A stretch of DNA of 10,591 nt, taken from contig CALBLB010000057.1 in NCBI GenBank assembly GCA_937896115.1, forward strand, positions 1 through 10,591. The letters run 5' to 3'. Positions within the stretch are counted from its first letter, which is position 1. Every line of letters starts with the position of its first letter. The notes under the pieces are model-generated. The model was not told the origin of the DNA. It saw nothing but the letters and a program-made list of their open reading frames with translations, and did no database searches. The stretch is from an uncultured Succinatimonas sp. (GTDB lineage Bacteria > Pseudomonadota > Gammaproteobacteria > Enterobacterales > Succinivibrionaceae). Positions 1 through 6,675 of the stretch are shown in pieces. A program made the translations under genes and the position numbers.

Positions 1-16
1 TTTGAAAAGGTACCCT

Positions 17-37
17 AGGCTGATTTCAGCCTGTTTT
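17..37 (+). terminator. Possible terminator of a gene to the left
   Basis: AGGCTGA (17-23) pairs with TCAGCCT (26-32) and is followed by GTTTT. The loop is very short if all seven pairs form (six pairs leave a 4-nt loop) and the T-tract has only four Ts, so the call is weak. No upstream gene is visible to confirm that anything needs terminating. Confidence 0.3.
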
Positions 38-286
38 GGCGGACTATTTGATTTTAAAAAGTTTTTTACCACGACCAATACGTTTACTCTCAGAGTTTGT
101 TTGCTTGGAGCACAAGATAAAAACGTTGATGTATAATGACCTGATAAAAATGAGATCTGCATCAAATTTAACTATAAAGTGGCTCAATCTGATGTAGTGA
201 CGGTCTTAATCTGCCAATTGTCGGGTGAATAAAGTCGGATTTTTATCACAGCTCCGACAGCCTGTATTTTTTACCTAAAAAGACAG

Positions 287-307
287 AATAAGACCTATAG
301 TCTTATT
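287..307. repeat. Perfect 8-bp inverted repeat in ribA leader
   Basis: AATAAGAC (287-294) and GTCTTATT (300-307) are exact reverse complements around a 5-nt spacer CTATA. The repeat lies about 160 nt upstream of the likely ribA start. It could be an operator or an AU-rich RNA hairpin; the T-rich stretch after it is interrupted, so it is a poor terminator. Confidence 0.5.
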
Positions 308-467
308 TGTATATTTTCGTTAAATGCAGTCTCATGCATACTGAAAATAAGCAAATCGTAACTTAGAACCTCAAGATCACTCTTATGGTTTTTTGTACTG
401 CATTTTTAAAAAGCAGCGTACTAACGAATTCTGGATTACAAAAGTGACCGAAGCCAAGACTGTTGCC

Positions 468-1073
468 ATGACACCTTCCCTGAAACTGGTACAGGGACCG
501 ATTGCCAAACTACCTACTAAATACGGTCAGTTCAACATAACCATCTTTCGCGAAAACGACAAACTTGATCATGCCATGATCTTCATGGGAGATCTCACCA
601 CCAGCGCTCCCGTGCTTTGCCGCATTCACTCTGAATGCCTTACAGGAGACGTATTCGGATCGTTAAGATGCGATTGCGGTTTTCAGCTGGCTGCAGCTTT
701 GCAGGCCATTGCCAAAGAAGGTCGCGGAGCTTTGCTCTACATGCGTCAGGAAGGTCGCGGGATCGGGCTTTTCAATAAAATTCGCGCCTATGAATTGCAA
801 GATCAGGGGCTCGATACCGTAGATGCAAATTTACGTCTTGGTTTTGATGCCGACGAACGCCACTACGGAGTATGCGGTCATATGATGCGAGCCATGGGCT
901 TTGATCATGTGATCCTGATGACCAATAACCCGGCAAAAATCAATTCCATTACCAAACACCGTATCATTGTCGACGGTCGTAGAGCACTAGAATACGGTCG
1001 CAATACTTTTAACGAAGGTTACCTTGATACCAAAGCCGAACGTATGGGGCACCTTCTGCATCATCAGGATTGA
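468..1073 (+). CDS. ribA: GTP cyclohydrolase II (RibA)
   Basis: This enzyme opens the imidazole ring of GTP, releasing formate and pyrophosphate, to give the first dedicated intermediate of riboflavin synthesis in the cytoplasm. The 201-aa product matches E. coli RibA (196 aa) nearly end to end. The zinc-binding cysteines are in place: C57 in HSECLTGD, and C68 and C70 in SLRCDCGF. The catalytic/GTP-binding block LLYMRQEGRGIGL follows, then RAYELQDQG, MTNNPAKI, and the C-terminal YLDTKAERMGHLL. It is a stand-alone cyclohydrolase with no fused RibB domain. The ATG at 468 is chosen because it gives the E. coli-like distance to AKLPT. The same frame stays open upstream to a GTG at 444 (weak GGA spaced 8 nt before it) and a TTG at 393. 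No strong Shine-Dalgarno sequence precedes 468, so the exact start is uncertain. The gene appears monocistronic, with a strong terminator 40 nt downstream. Confidence 0.96.
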   Translation: MTPSLKLVQGPIAKLPTKYGQFNITIFRENDKLDHAMIFMGDLTTSAPVLCRIHSECLTGDVFGSLRCDCGFQLAAALQAIAKEGRGALLYMRQEGRGIGLFNKIRAYELQDQGLDTVDANLRLGFDADERHYGVCGHMMRAMGFDHVILMTNNPAKINSITKHRIIVDGRRALEYGRNTFNEGYLDTKAERMGHLLHHQD

Positions 1074-1112
1074 TTTTGGAATTACTCTAAATTCAGTCAT
1101 TGTCTTTTACCT

Positions 1113-1137
1113 AAAAAGCGGCTACAGCCGCTTTTTT
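1113..1137 (+). terminator. Rho-independent terminator after ribA
   Basis: AAAAAGCGGC (1113-1122) pairs with GCCGCTTTTT (1127-1136) around a TACA tetraloop, and the T run goes on to 1137. The flanking A and T tracts make it potentially bidirectional. It lies between the ribA stop and the ribosome binding site of the next gene, so ribA and the aminopeptidase are probably separate units. Confidence 0.9.
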
Positions 1138-1157
1138 GCTTTAAACAGGGAGGAAAA

Positions 1158-2546
1158 ATGAATAACGGCAGAACCCAAAAAAGTGCCTGGCTTTCCTACA
1201 CGAATGACCAAAAAGAAAAACTAGAGAAGCTGTGCTGTAACTACAAGGATTTTATCTCCGAGTGCAAAACCGAACGCGAAAGCGTAAAAAAAAGCATTGA
1301 AAAAGCAATTGCTCACGGTTATCGCAATCTAAAAGATCTTATAGCACGCGGAGAAAAACTAAAAAGCGGTGATAAGGTTTATGCCGTAAATATGGATAAA
1401 GCCTTGGTATTGTTCCAACTTGGCAGCGATGATCTTGAACAAGGCCTGAATATTTTAGGTGCTCATATCGATACCTGCCGCCTCGATGTGAAACAGAATC
1501 CTTTGTATGAAGACGGCGGCATGGCTTATCTTGATACCCATTACTACGGCGGCATCAAAAAATATCAGTGGGTAACCCTGCCTTTAGCCCTGCACGGAGT
1601 GGTGGTCAAAAAAGACGGCAGCAAACAGGAGATCAACCTAGGCGAGAAACCTGAAGATCCCGTATTCTGTGTAAGCGATCTCTTGATTCACCTTGCCCAA
1701 GAACAGATGAAAAAAGATGCCTCCACCGTAATTGAAGGCGAGGCTTTGGATATCTTGGTAGCAAACCTTCCCTTAAAAGATCAAGACAAAAATGCTGTAA
1801 AAGAAAATGTGTTAACCCTGCTTAAAAATGAGTACGGGTTAGAAGAAGACGATTTGCTCTCGGCCGAATTGTGCCTGGTTCCGGCAGGACGTGCTCGGGA
1901 TATGGGTTTTGATCGCAGCATGATCCTAGGCTACGGACATGATGATCGCGTGTGTGCTTTTACTTCCCTTGAAGCTATGCTTGAAAATGAAAATCCCAAG
2001 AGAAGTTGTTGTTGCCTGCTTGTGGATAAGGAAGAAATAGGCTCCGTAGGTGCTACGGGGATGAGATCGCGCTTCTTTGAAAATACTTGCGCAGAGTTAC
2101 TGTCTCTTTGCGGTTATGATCAGGAGCTCTCACTGCGTCGCATGCTTGCATCGTCTACCATGCTCTCATCTGACGTTTCTTCGGCTTTTGATCCGCTGTA
2201 CGCACAGGCTTTTGATAAAAAGAACGTGGCATATATAGGCCGCGGCATGGTATTTAATAAATTTACCGGAGCACGTGGAAAATCAGGTTCAAACGATGCC
2301 AACGCCGAATTTATCGCAAAATTGCGTAAATATCTCGATGAAGCCAGCGTTAATTATCAATTTTCAGAACTTGGCAAGGTGGATTTGGGAGGAGGCGGAA
2401 CCATAGCCTACATCATGAGCCTTTACGGCATGCAGGTAGTCGACTGCGGCGTTCCGGTTTTATCGATGCACGCTCCTTGGGAAGTAGTCAGTAAAGCCGA
2501 TGTATACGAAGCATACTTAGGCTATAAAGCTTTCTTAAATTCTTAG
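1158..2546 (+). CDS. M18 family metallo-aminopeptidase
   Basis: The product is a 462-aa member of peptidase family M18 (aspartyl aminopeptidase / aminopeptidase I type), most like the bacterial PRK02256 group. These are cytosolic, multimeric, two-metal enzymes that remove N-terminal residues from peptides. The metal and catalytic motifs are visible in order: GAHIDTCRLD (H103, D105), GYGHDDRVC (bridging D262 or D263), VDKEEIGSVGATG (E292/E293), a SSDVSSAFDP segment (D339), and VLSMHAPWEVVSKAD near the C-terminus (H438). All ligands expected for an active enzyme seem to be there, and the length is normal for the family. The ATG at 1158 has an AGGGAGG ribosome binding site at 1147-1153, four nt upstream. 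No signal peptide is seen. Substrate preference cannot be read from the sequence, so I give no gene symbol. Confidence 0.93.
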   Translation: MNNGRTQKSAWLSYTNDQKEKLEKLCCNYKDFISECKTERESVKKSIEKAIAHGYRNLKDLIARGEKLKSGDKVYAVNMDKALVLFQLGSDDLEQGLNILGAHIDTCRLDVKQNPLYEDGGMAYLDTHYYGGIKKYQWVTLPLALHGVVVKKDGSKQEINLGEKPEDPVFCVSDLLIHLAQEQMKKDASTVIEGEALDILVANLPLKDQDKNAVKENVLTLLKNEYGLEEDDLLSAELCLVPAGRARDMGFDRSMILGYGHDDRVCAFTSLEAMLENENPKRSCCCLLVDKEEIGSVGATGMRSRFFENTCAELLSLCGYDQELSLRRMLASSTMLSSDVSSAFDPLYAQAFDKKNVAYIGRGMVFNKFTGARGKSGSNDANAEFIAKLRKYLDEASVNYQFSELGKVDLGGGGTIAYIMSLYGMQVVDCGVPVLSMHAPWEVVSKADVYEAYLGYKAFLNS

Positions 2547-2551
2547 CCGCC

Positions 2552-2584
2552 AAAAAAGCCCCTGAAACTAAACGGGGCTTTTTT
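2552..2584. terminator. Bidirectional terminator between convergent genes
   Basis: AAAAAAGCCCC (2552-2562) and GGGGCTTTTTT (2574-2584) form an 11-bp stem around an 11-nt loop. T-tracts exist on both strands. It sits 5 nt after the aminopeptidase stop and 15 nt from the stop of the minus-strand exported-protein gene, so it can serve both. Confidence 0.92.
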
Positions 2585-2598
2585 AACATTTTCCGTTT

Positions 2599-3321
2599 TC
2601 AGCGAAAATGGGTAACCGGCTGGCTCAGGCTTTTTTCAAATTCATCGTCAGCAATCTCAAATTTGCCGTCATGCTCTTTAAACCTGACGTTTTCTCGTCC
2701 TCCCAACAGCGATGAAATCTTCGTAAAGGAAGCGACTTCATCGGTAAACCAAGGAGAACGTTGCTTAAGAGCGGTAACAAAACTTACCTCTATCGTATGC
2801 TCCTCTGTTTTTGTGCACGAAAGGATCTTGTCAAGACCTGAGGTTCCGACTCTTAAAAGCACTCTGCCGTCTTTTGGCGTTACAGCCACGTAACTTGTCA
2901 TTTCAGGTTTAAATTCCATCAATACCCCGGTAAATTTAAAACGGCGGTTATAAAAATCATCCTCAAAAAAAGTACCGTGCTTGATATTAAGAACTCCGGC
3001 TTTTTGTAAAGCAGTTCCGTACTCTATCATGTGTTTCCATCCGGCTTTTTCTGCAGGATGATATTTTTTGGATTGATTTTCCTTGGCATCAGGATCTTCT
3101 GCAACCAACGCCAATTCGTGAAGTTTGGAAGGCAGACCGGGAGCCGTCACATAAACTTTTTGCGTTGACAATGCCGCATCGAGCACCTGTGCTATCTTTG
3201 CTGTATCGATATCCTTTTCATGAGCGGTAACGGAGGAAATTCCGCACAGCGTCAGTACCCCCAATACGGCAAACTTATTTAGCAACTTATTTAACACATT
3301 TTTTTTTCTTGTAAAAAACAT
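2599..3321 (-). CDS. Exported protein of unknown function
   Basis: I do not recognise this 240-aa protein. It has a clear Sec signal peptide: a lysine-rich N-terminus (RKKNVLNKLLNK), a hydrophobic core (FAVLGVLTLCGISS), and a likely signal peptidase I site VTA|H after residue 33. The Cys at 26 does not fit a lipobox because it is preceded by Leu, so the mature protein is probably soluble in the periplasm. The remaining ~207 residues are mixed charged/hydrophobic, with aromatic clusters (DDFYNRRFKF, QRSPWFTDE) and no metal or catalytic motif I can name. The ATG at 3321 is only 5 nt past the truB stop, and its Shine-Dalgarno AAGAGG overlaps the last two truB codons, so it is almost certainly in one operon with truB. 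Its product gives no hint of a link to tRNA modification. Confidence 0.85.
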   Translation of the reverse strand: MFFTRKKNVLNKLLNKFAVLGVLTLCGISSVTAHEKDIDTAKIAQVLDAALSTQKVYVTAPGLPSKLHELALVAEDPDAKENQSKKYHPAEKAGWKHMIEYGTALQKAGVLNIKHGTFFEDDFYNRRFKFTGVLMEFKPEMTSYVAVTPKDGRVLLRVGTSGLDKILSCTKTEEHTIEVSFVTALKQRSPWFTDEVASFTKISSLLGGRENVRFKEHDGKFEIADDEFEKSLSQPVTHFR

Positions 3322-3326
3322 TGCAT

Positions 3327-4325
3327 TTACCTCTTAACGGGCTTTTTATTTAAAAAAGGATCGGACATCATACGATCAAGCATCAGTACCCCGTCCTCTA
3401 CATGTCCTACTCCCAAAAATATCCCCCTGCCCCACAAAGAAAACTTAACGAGAGGATCATCCCCTTTTGCCCCTACAAAACGACAATCATCAAGATCTCT
3501 TTGACGCATGCCGTGCATAAGCGTTTCAAGACGATGTTCCGGCAAATAAATCCGCGGTAACCTGCCCATCAATTCCCCTGTCGACAGTAACATGGAATCA
3601 AGAGAGGAATAATCTCCGCTTGCTGCAGCCTCATCGCTTAATTGTTGCAACTCATCAAGAGAAGTCATATGTTCGGGCAAGCCTTCTACGAAAGTGCGAT
3701 GCAAGTAAGTTACGTAGGCTCCGCAACCTAAATAATTACCTATATCTGCAACCAAAGTACGTATATAGGTCCCCTTGGAGCAATAAACTTCAATTTTAAA
3801 ACGCTCTTTGCTCCGCTCTAACACCTTGATGGAAAAGATCTCCACCTGACGGGAAGGAATTTCCACCTCACGACCTGAGCGCGCATACTTGTAAAGCGGT
3901 TTTCCTGCGACTTTCACCGCCGAATATACAGGAGGGATCTGGGTGATGATCCCGCAAAATTTTTTTACAGCATCATCAAGGCGCTCGATGCACCCTTCTA
4001 TAGCTTTTTTTTCCAGGATCTCACCTTCGGCATCACAGGTTGTCGTGGTGATCCCGAGAGTTCCTTCTGCAATATATTTCTTGCGCCCTTCCAAAAAGAA
4101 AGAAGCAAATTTCGCACTTTCACCCAACAAAACCGGTAACAAACCTGAAGCCAAAGGATCCAAAGCTCCGGCATGTCCGCCCTTGTTTGCTCTAAAAATT
4201 CCGCGCACGCGCGCCAAAGCAGAAGCGGACGAAAGTCCAGAAGGCTTGTTCAAAAGGAAAACGCCGCTGATATCACGTTTGGGCATGCGGCTTTGAATAT
4301 GGCGGTATACGGTGCTTTGTGGCAC
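3327..4325 (-). CDS. truB: tRNA pseudouridine(55) synthase TruB
   Basis: TruB isomerises U55 in the T-loop of nearly all tRNAs to pseudouridine. The 332-aa product follows E. coli TruB (314 aa) throughout: RDISGVFLLNKPSGLSS, the catalytic block GGHAGALDPLASGLLPV with nucleophile D56, RKKYIAEGTLG (active-site Tyr, Y84), QIPPVYSAVK, and CSKGTYIRTLVADIG. The usual Thr of HTGALDP is Ala here (HAGALDP). A weakly conserved C-terminal PUA-like region follows. The start is the GTG at 4325, because a GGAG Shine-Dalgarno lies 6 nt before it; the in-frame ATG at 4286 has no ribosome binding site and would give only two residues before RDISGV. In E. coli truB belongs to the nusA-infB-rbfA-truB-rpsO cluster. 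Here it is instead first in a two-gene unit with an exported protein and divergent from ffs. Confidence 0.96.
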   Translation of the reverse strand: MPQSTVYRHIQSRMPKRDISGVFLLNKPSGLSSASALARVRGIFRANKGGHAGALDPLASGLLPVLLGESAKFASFFLEGRKKYIAEGTLGITTTTCDAEGEILEKKAIEGCIERLDDAVKKFCGIITQIPPVYSAVKVAGKPLYKYARSGREVEIPSRQVEIFSIKVLERSKERFKIEVYCSKGTYIRTLVADIGNYLGCGAYVTYLHRTFVEGLPEHMTSLDELQQLSDEAAASGDYSSLDSMLLSTGELMGRLPRIYLPEHRLETLMHGMRQRDLDDCRFVGAKGDDPLVKFSLWGRGIFLGVGHVEDGVLMLDRMMSDPFLNKKPVKR

Positions 4326-4438
4326 TTAAGACTCCGATAACATCAGGAAAATAAAACAGCGCCAAAGCGCAAACTCTTATATTTTAACAAATATGCCGTG
4401 CTCTGTTTTTAGCGACATAGACATAAGTAAATTGCAAC

Positions 4439-4467
4439 TTGCATGAATCTAAATTTTTTAATAAAAT
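4439..4467 (+). promoter_or_regulatory. Likely sigma-70 promoter of ffs
   Basis: The -35 TTGCAT (4439-4444) and -10 TAAAAT (4462-4467) are separated by exactly 17 bp. Transcription would start around 4474-4475, just before the mature 4.5S RNA 5' end at about 4482. The fit in spacing and position makes this a good candidate, though it is read by eye. Confidence 0.6.
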
Positions 4468-4481
4468 TCTAAACGTTCTGT

Positions 4482-4594
4482 GGGGAACGGTCAGTCCCCG
4501 CGTACTTGATTTATGTTTAATTGGTCAGGTCCGGAAGGAAGCAGCCGGGGCATAATTTCAAGGTACCGCGGTGCGGTTGGCAGTTCCCCTACCC
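4482..4594 (+). ncRNA. ffs: 4.5S RNA (signal recognition particle RNA)
   Basis: This is the RNA scaffold of the bacterial SRP; it binds Ffh and the FtsY receptor for co-translational targeting of membrane proteins. The hallmark domain IV core GGTCAGGT-CCGGAAGGAA-GCAGCC is at 4523-4546, with the GGAA tetraloop and the asymmetric internal loop that Ffh recognises. The ends pair: GGGGAAC (4482-4488) with GTTCCCC (4583-4589). An inner helix joins CGCGTAC (4499-4505) and GTACCGCG (4563-4570) with one bulged C. The single-stranded tail TACCC resembles the E. coli 3' end, and the ~113-nt length matches the 114-nt E. coli RNA. No hairpin-plus-T-run terminator follows before the next gene. The open frame crossing this RNA is incidental. 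Confidence 0.96.
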
Positions 4595-4611
4595 ATCTTC
4601 ATGGTTTTTGC

Positions 4612-5844
4612 ATGAACGCCAATCCTTCTTTCTATTCAGATCTGCACGAACTAATCATTTCCGACTACTTAAAAGTTGAGAAATCATCAGTCTTTTTTGA
4701 ACTGATGCGGGAAATGGAAAATACCAAACCCTTAGCCTCTGCCAATATTTTTTTGATGATCAGGCCGCGCGGTTTCGGGCTGTCACTATGTACCGAAGCT
4801 TTAAACTGCGTGCTTGAACGTACCCGTGATTTTACGCAGGGATTGCGTACTGATGAGGAAAAAGAACGCGCAGAAAATCTGCCGCGACACCATGTGATCC
4901 TGATCAATTTAAAAAAAGTTGCCTCAAGAACACCTCTTGAATTTAAGGAACAATTGCTTGCCATGTTGCAACAGTTGTATTGGGAACATCATCTAAACTC
5001 CGCCATCAGTAATTACACTACTCCCAAAAGTTATTTTGCAGAGCTGATTACGGAGCTTTCAGAAAGACATCGCGAAAAGATCGTGGTGCTTATCGATAAC
5101 TACGACATTCCTTTCATCATGGCCTCGGCCATGGAAGAGCGTTACCGTCCCGAAGCTTTGGCTACTTATCTTGAAATGCTCAACGTGTTAAAGCACGCAA
5201 GAGATCGCGTTCAGTATGCTTTTTTATCAGGACACATCAAATTTCGTCTGGCTTCTGAACTTTCAGAAGGATTGCCCTTGGTAAGCGATCTGTCATCGTC
5301 TGATAAATATGACACGCTGTTTGGGTTTACCAAAGAAGAAGTTAACCAGGTGTTTTCAGAACAGCTTGAAAAAACCGCCAAAGCACATGATCTTAACCGC
5401 GATGAATGTCTTGAGCGTATCTGCTCCTTATACGGAGGTTTTTCCTTCTCAGACAGACTTATAAAAGTGGTATGCCCTGTATGTGTAAACCACGTCATGG
5501 CTAACGGTTTTAAATTTCTACCCTACAGTTCAGGCGGTGACTATGCGTTTTTAAGAAAAAGTCTTGAAAACAACAATGATGCTTTTGACTGGTTATACGA
5601 TAAGGACGGTCAAGATCCCTTGTACGGTGACTCCATAGGTTTGTCCCCTTTGGGAAAGGAACTGGGCACTTTGCTTATCCAATTGGGCTTTGCTACGCGT
5701 GATCGTGTAATAAGACATGATTTGGAAGGTTTTTCTACCTGGCGCTACCGTTTTACCTGCCCGAATGAAGATATGCGCAGAACGCTGGCAATATTAAGAG
5801 CCCAAAAAGATCCTTCCTACGCCTTAAAGGAGATTTTCTTTTGA
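4612..5844 (+). CDS. AAA-ATPase-like (PF09820-type) protein with degenerate nucleotide site
   Basis: The 410-aa protein resembles the 'predicted AAA-ATPase' family (PF09820), whose biological role is poorly known. Family landmarks appear in order: IRPRGFGLSL (residues 50-59) where RPRRFGKSL is usual, VVLIDNYDIPF (158-168) for the usual LIDEYDxPL, a FLSGHIKF segment (sensor region) at 204-211, KYDTLFGFTKEEV (232-244), LYGGFSFS (273-280), and FTCPNEDMRRTL near the C-terminus. The Walker A Lys is replaced by Leu (L57) and the Walker B Glu by Asn (N163), so ATP hydrolysis is doubtful. Many relatives carry a C-terminal PD-(D/E)XK nuclease-like domain; this one ends before it. The frame runs back to an ATG at 4513, but that lies inside ffs. 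ATG 4612 leaves the whole domain intact and is preferred, although it has no clear ribosome binding site and overlaps a 4-codon mini-frame (4601-4615). Confidence 0.8.
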   Translation: MNANPSFYSDLHELIISDYLKVEKSSVFFELMREMENTKPLASANIFLMIRPRGFGLSLCTEALNCVLERTRDFTQGLRTDEEKERAENLPRHHVILINLKKVASRTPLEFKEQLLAMLQQLYWEHHLNSAISNYTTPKSYFAELITELSERHREKIVVLIDNYDIPFIMASAMEERYRPEALATYLEMLNVLKHARDRVQYAFLSGHIKFRLASELSEGLPLVSDLSSSDKYDTLFGFTKEEVNQVFSEQLEKTAKAHDLNRDECLERICSLYGGFSFSDRLIKVVCPVCVNHVMANGFKFLPYSSGGDYAFLRKSLENNNDAFDWLYDKDGQDPLYGDSIGLSPLGKELGTLLIQLGFATRDRVIRHDLEGFSTWRYRFTCPNEDMRRTLAILRAQKDPSYALKEIFF

Positions 5845-5870
5845 CCCTAAGCGGCTCATTTCTCCTTTAA
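5824..5870. repeat. 10-bp inverted repeat spanning convergent gene ends
   Basis: TTAAAGGAGA (5824-5833) and TCTCCTTTAA (5861-5870) are perfect reverse complements 27 bp apart. They lie in the last codons of two convergent genes and encode Leu-Lys-Glu near both C-termini. On the plus strand the stem is followed by AATATCTTTTT, so it might act as a weak terminator. The 27-nt loop makes that uncertain. No better terminator is present in the 11-bp gap between the genes. Confidence 0.55.
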
Positions 5871-6485
5871 AATATCTTTTTGCGCACTGGTACTGAATAC
5901 CTCGCCTACAGTCTGTGTAGTCTGAAAAGACTTACGCGCTCTGGTAAAAGCCGTAGCACTTTGATCATCTACGGTATAAAAACGCATATTTTCTCTGTCT
6001 ATAAAAATTCTTACCACCTGATCAGGGCGAAAATCGTAGCAAAAACCGCGACGCACCGCCCCTGAAAAAAATCTTGGCTTCAAAGATCCCGTTTCTTTAT
6101 ACAAAACCGCCGAACGTTGCCAGCGTCCTGAATGCAAAAATTTATTTTCATCATATAAAACTACGGCGTATGCCTCACATACTACGGGTATTCTGTCAGA
6201 GCGCAATTTTTTACGCTTTTTAAGACACCAACACAGCCTTGAAAGATAGAACCCAAGATATGAACATAATAAAAAGAAAATTACATAAAAAGAATTGCCG
6301 GGGAAAGTCCAATCGGAACAATGTGCCAGCCATAACAGAGCCGTAACCGCCAAAGATATAAGAAAACTTATCCCTAAACCGCGATTGCATACCGTATCGA
6401 TGATATTAGTATCAAAACGTACTCCGCATTTGCGCAAATAGGATCTGAGATAAACGTTGGCCGGAAGTTTGATCGTATTTTTCAC
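5856..6485 (-). CDS. Two-TM membrane protein of unknown function
   Basis: I do not recognise this 209-aa protein. Two hydrophobic segments, at about residues 37-55 (LGISFLISLAVTALLWLAH) and 65-88 (FYVIFFLLCSYLGFYL onward), form a membrane hairpin. A basic stop-transfer stretch KKRKKLRS follows, then a likely beta-rich soluble domain (about 97-172) that begins SDRIPVVCEAYAVVLYDEN and ends VVRIFIDRENMRFYTVDD. That arrangement loosely recalls DUF3592-like membrane proteins, whose domain ends with a dPxNP-type motif; this is a weak guess from pattern only. Positive charge favours both termini inside. The start is GTG at 6485; an in-frame stop lies 12 nt upstream (6495-6497), leaving no earlier start. 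A GAG about 8 nt before it is a weak Shine-Dalgarno. The gene converges on the ATPase-like gene. Confidence 0.75.
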   Translation of the reverse strand: MKNTIKLPANVYLRSYLRKCGVRFDTNIIDTVCNRGLGISFLISLAVTALLWLAHCSDWTFPGNSFYVIFFLLCSYLGFYLSRLCWCLKKRKKLRSDRIPVVCEAYAVVLYDENKFLHSGRWQRSAVLYKETGSLKPRFFSGAVRRGFCYDFRPDQVVRIFIDRENMRFYTVDDQSATAFTRARKSFQTTQTVGEVFSTSAQKDILKEK

Positions 6486-6554
6486 AATGTTGTCTCAAAT
6501 CAGGATGAAATGACCAAAAAAAGGGAAATCTTTAAAGCTACCGCCTTTTAACCT

Positions 6555-6576
6555 ATCCCATTTGACAAATCGGGAT
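6555..6576. repeat. Near-perfect inverted repeat upstream of the membrane-protein gene
   Basis: ATCCCATTTG (6555-6564) and CAAATCGGGAT (6566-6576) are reverse complements except for one extra C, around a single central A. It lies about 70 bp upstream of the GTG start at 6485, in the 190-bp gap between that gene and putP. No T-run follows on either strand, so an operator or an RNA hairpin in the 5' leader is more likely than a terminator. Confidence 0.45.
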
Positions 6577-6626
6577 GTTTCAAAGCATACCTTAATTCAG
6601 CTTGTTATGGCGAACAACATTGCCAG

Positions 6627-6656
6627 AAAAAAATCCCGTCTGCACTAAGACGGGAT
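6627..6656 (-). terminator. Rho-independent terminator after putP
   Basis: Read on the minus strand, ATCCCGTCT (6656-6648) and AGACGGGAT (6641-6633) form a 9-bp stem with a 6-nt loop. A run of seven Ts (complement of 6627-6633) overlaps the last base pair and follows the stem. It begins 20 nt past the putP stop and separates putP from the membrane-protein gene downstream. Confidence 0.9.
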
Positions 6657-6675
6657 CTTCTGCTTATAAAAAAGA

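Larger units (their letters stand above)
1..467. other. Non-coding leader region upstream of ribA
   Basis: No convincing gene is present. The region is AT-rich and holds a short hairpin at 17-32, an isolated perfect -10 hexamer TATAAT at 132-137 with no good -35 at 16-18 bp, a GTCGGA/TCCGAC inverted repeat at 234-258, and a perfect 8-bp inverted repeat at 287-307. A frame open from base 2 to 136 gives a tail with no recognisable features and is probably not coding. I looked for the conserved elements of an FMN riboswitch, which would be plausible upstream of a riboflavin gene, and did not see them. The ribA promoter probably lies here, but I cannot fix it. Confidence 0.5.

Noticed and set aside
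150..197. 15-codon frame as a leader peptide in front of ribA
   Set aside because: It has no Shine-Dalgarno sequence, no run of regulatory codons, and no clear attenuator arrangement.
393..467. N-terminal extension of RibA from a TTG start
   Set aside because: The added 25 residues have no counterpart in E. coli RibA and no ribosome binding site supports the TTG; an open frame alone is weak evidence.
1..467. FMN riboswitch upstream of ribA
   Set aside because: The conserved RFN element segments were not found in this region.
3943..4296. 117-aa plus-strand frame
   Set aside because: It is antisense to the conserved TruB catalytic region, is low in complexity, and has no recognisable motif; it is a shadow of truB.
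4513..4611. N-terminal 33 residues of the ATPase-like protein
   Set aside because: These codons lie in and just after the 4.5S RNA, including its conserved core, and the protein family does not need them.
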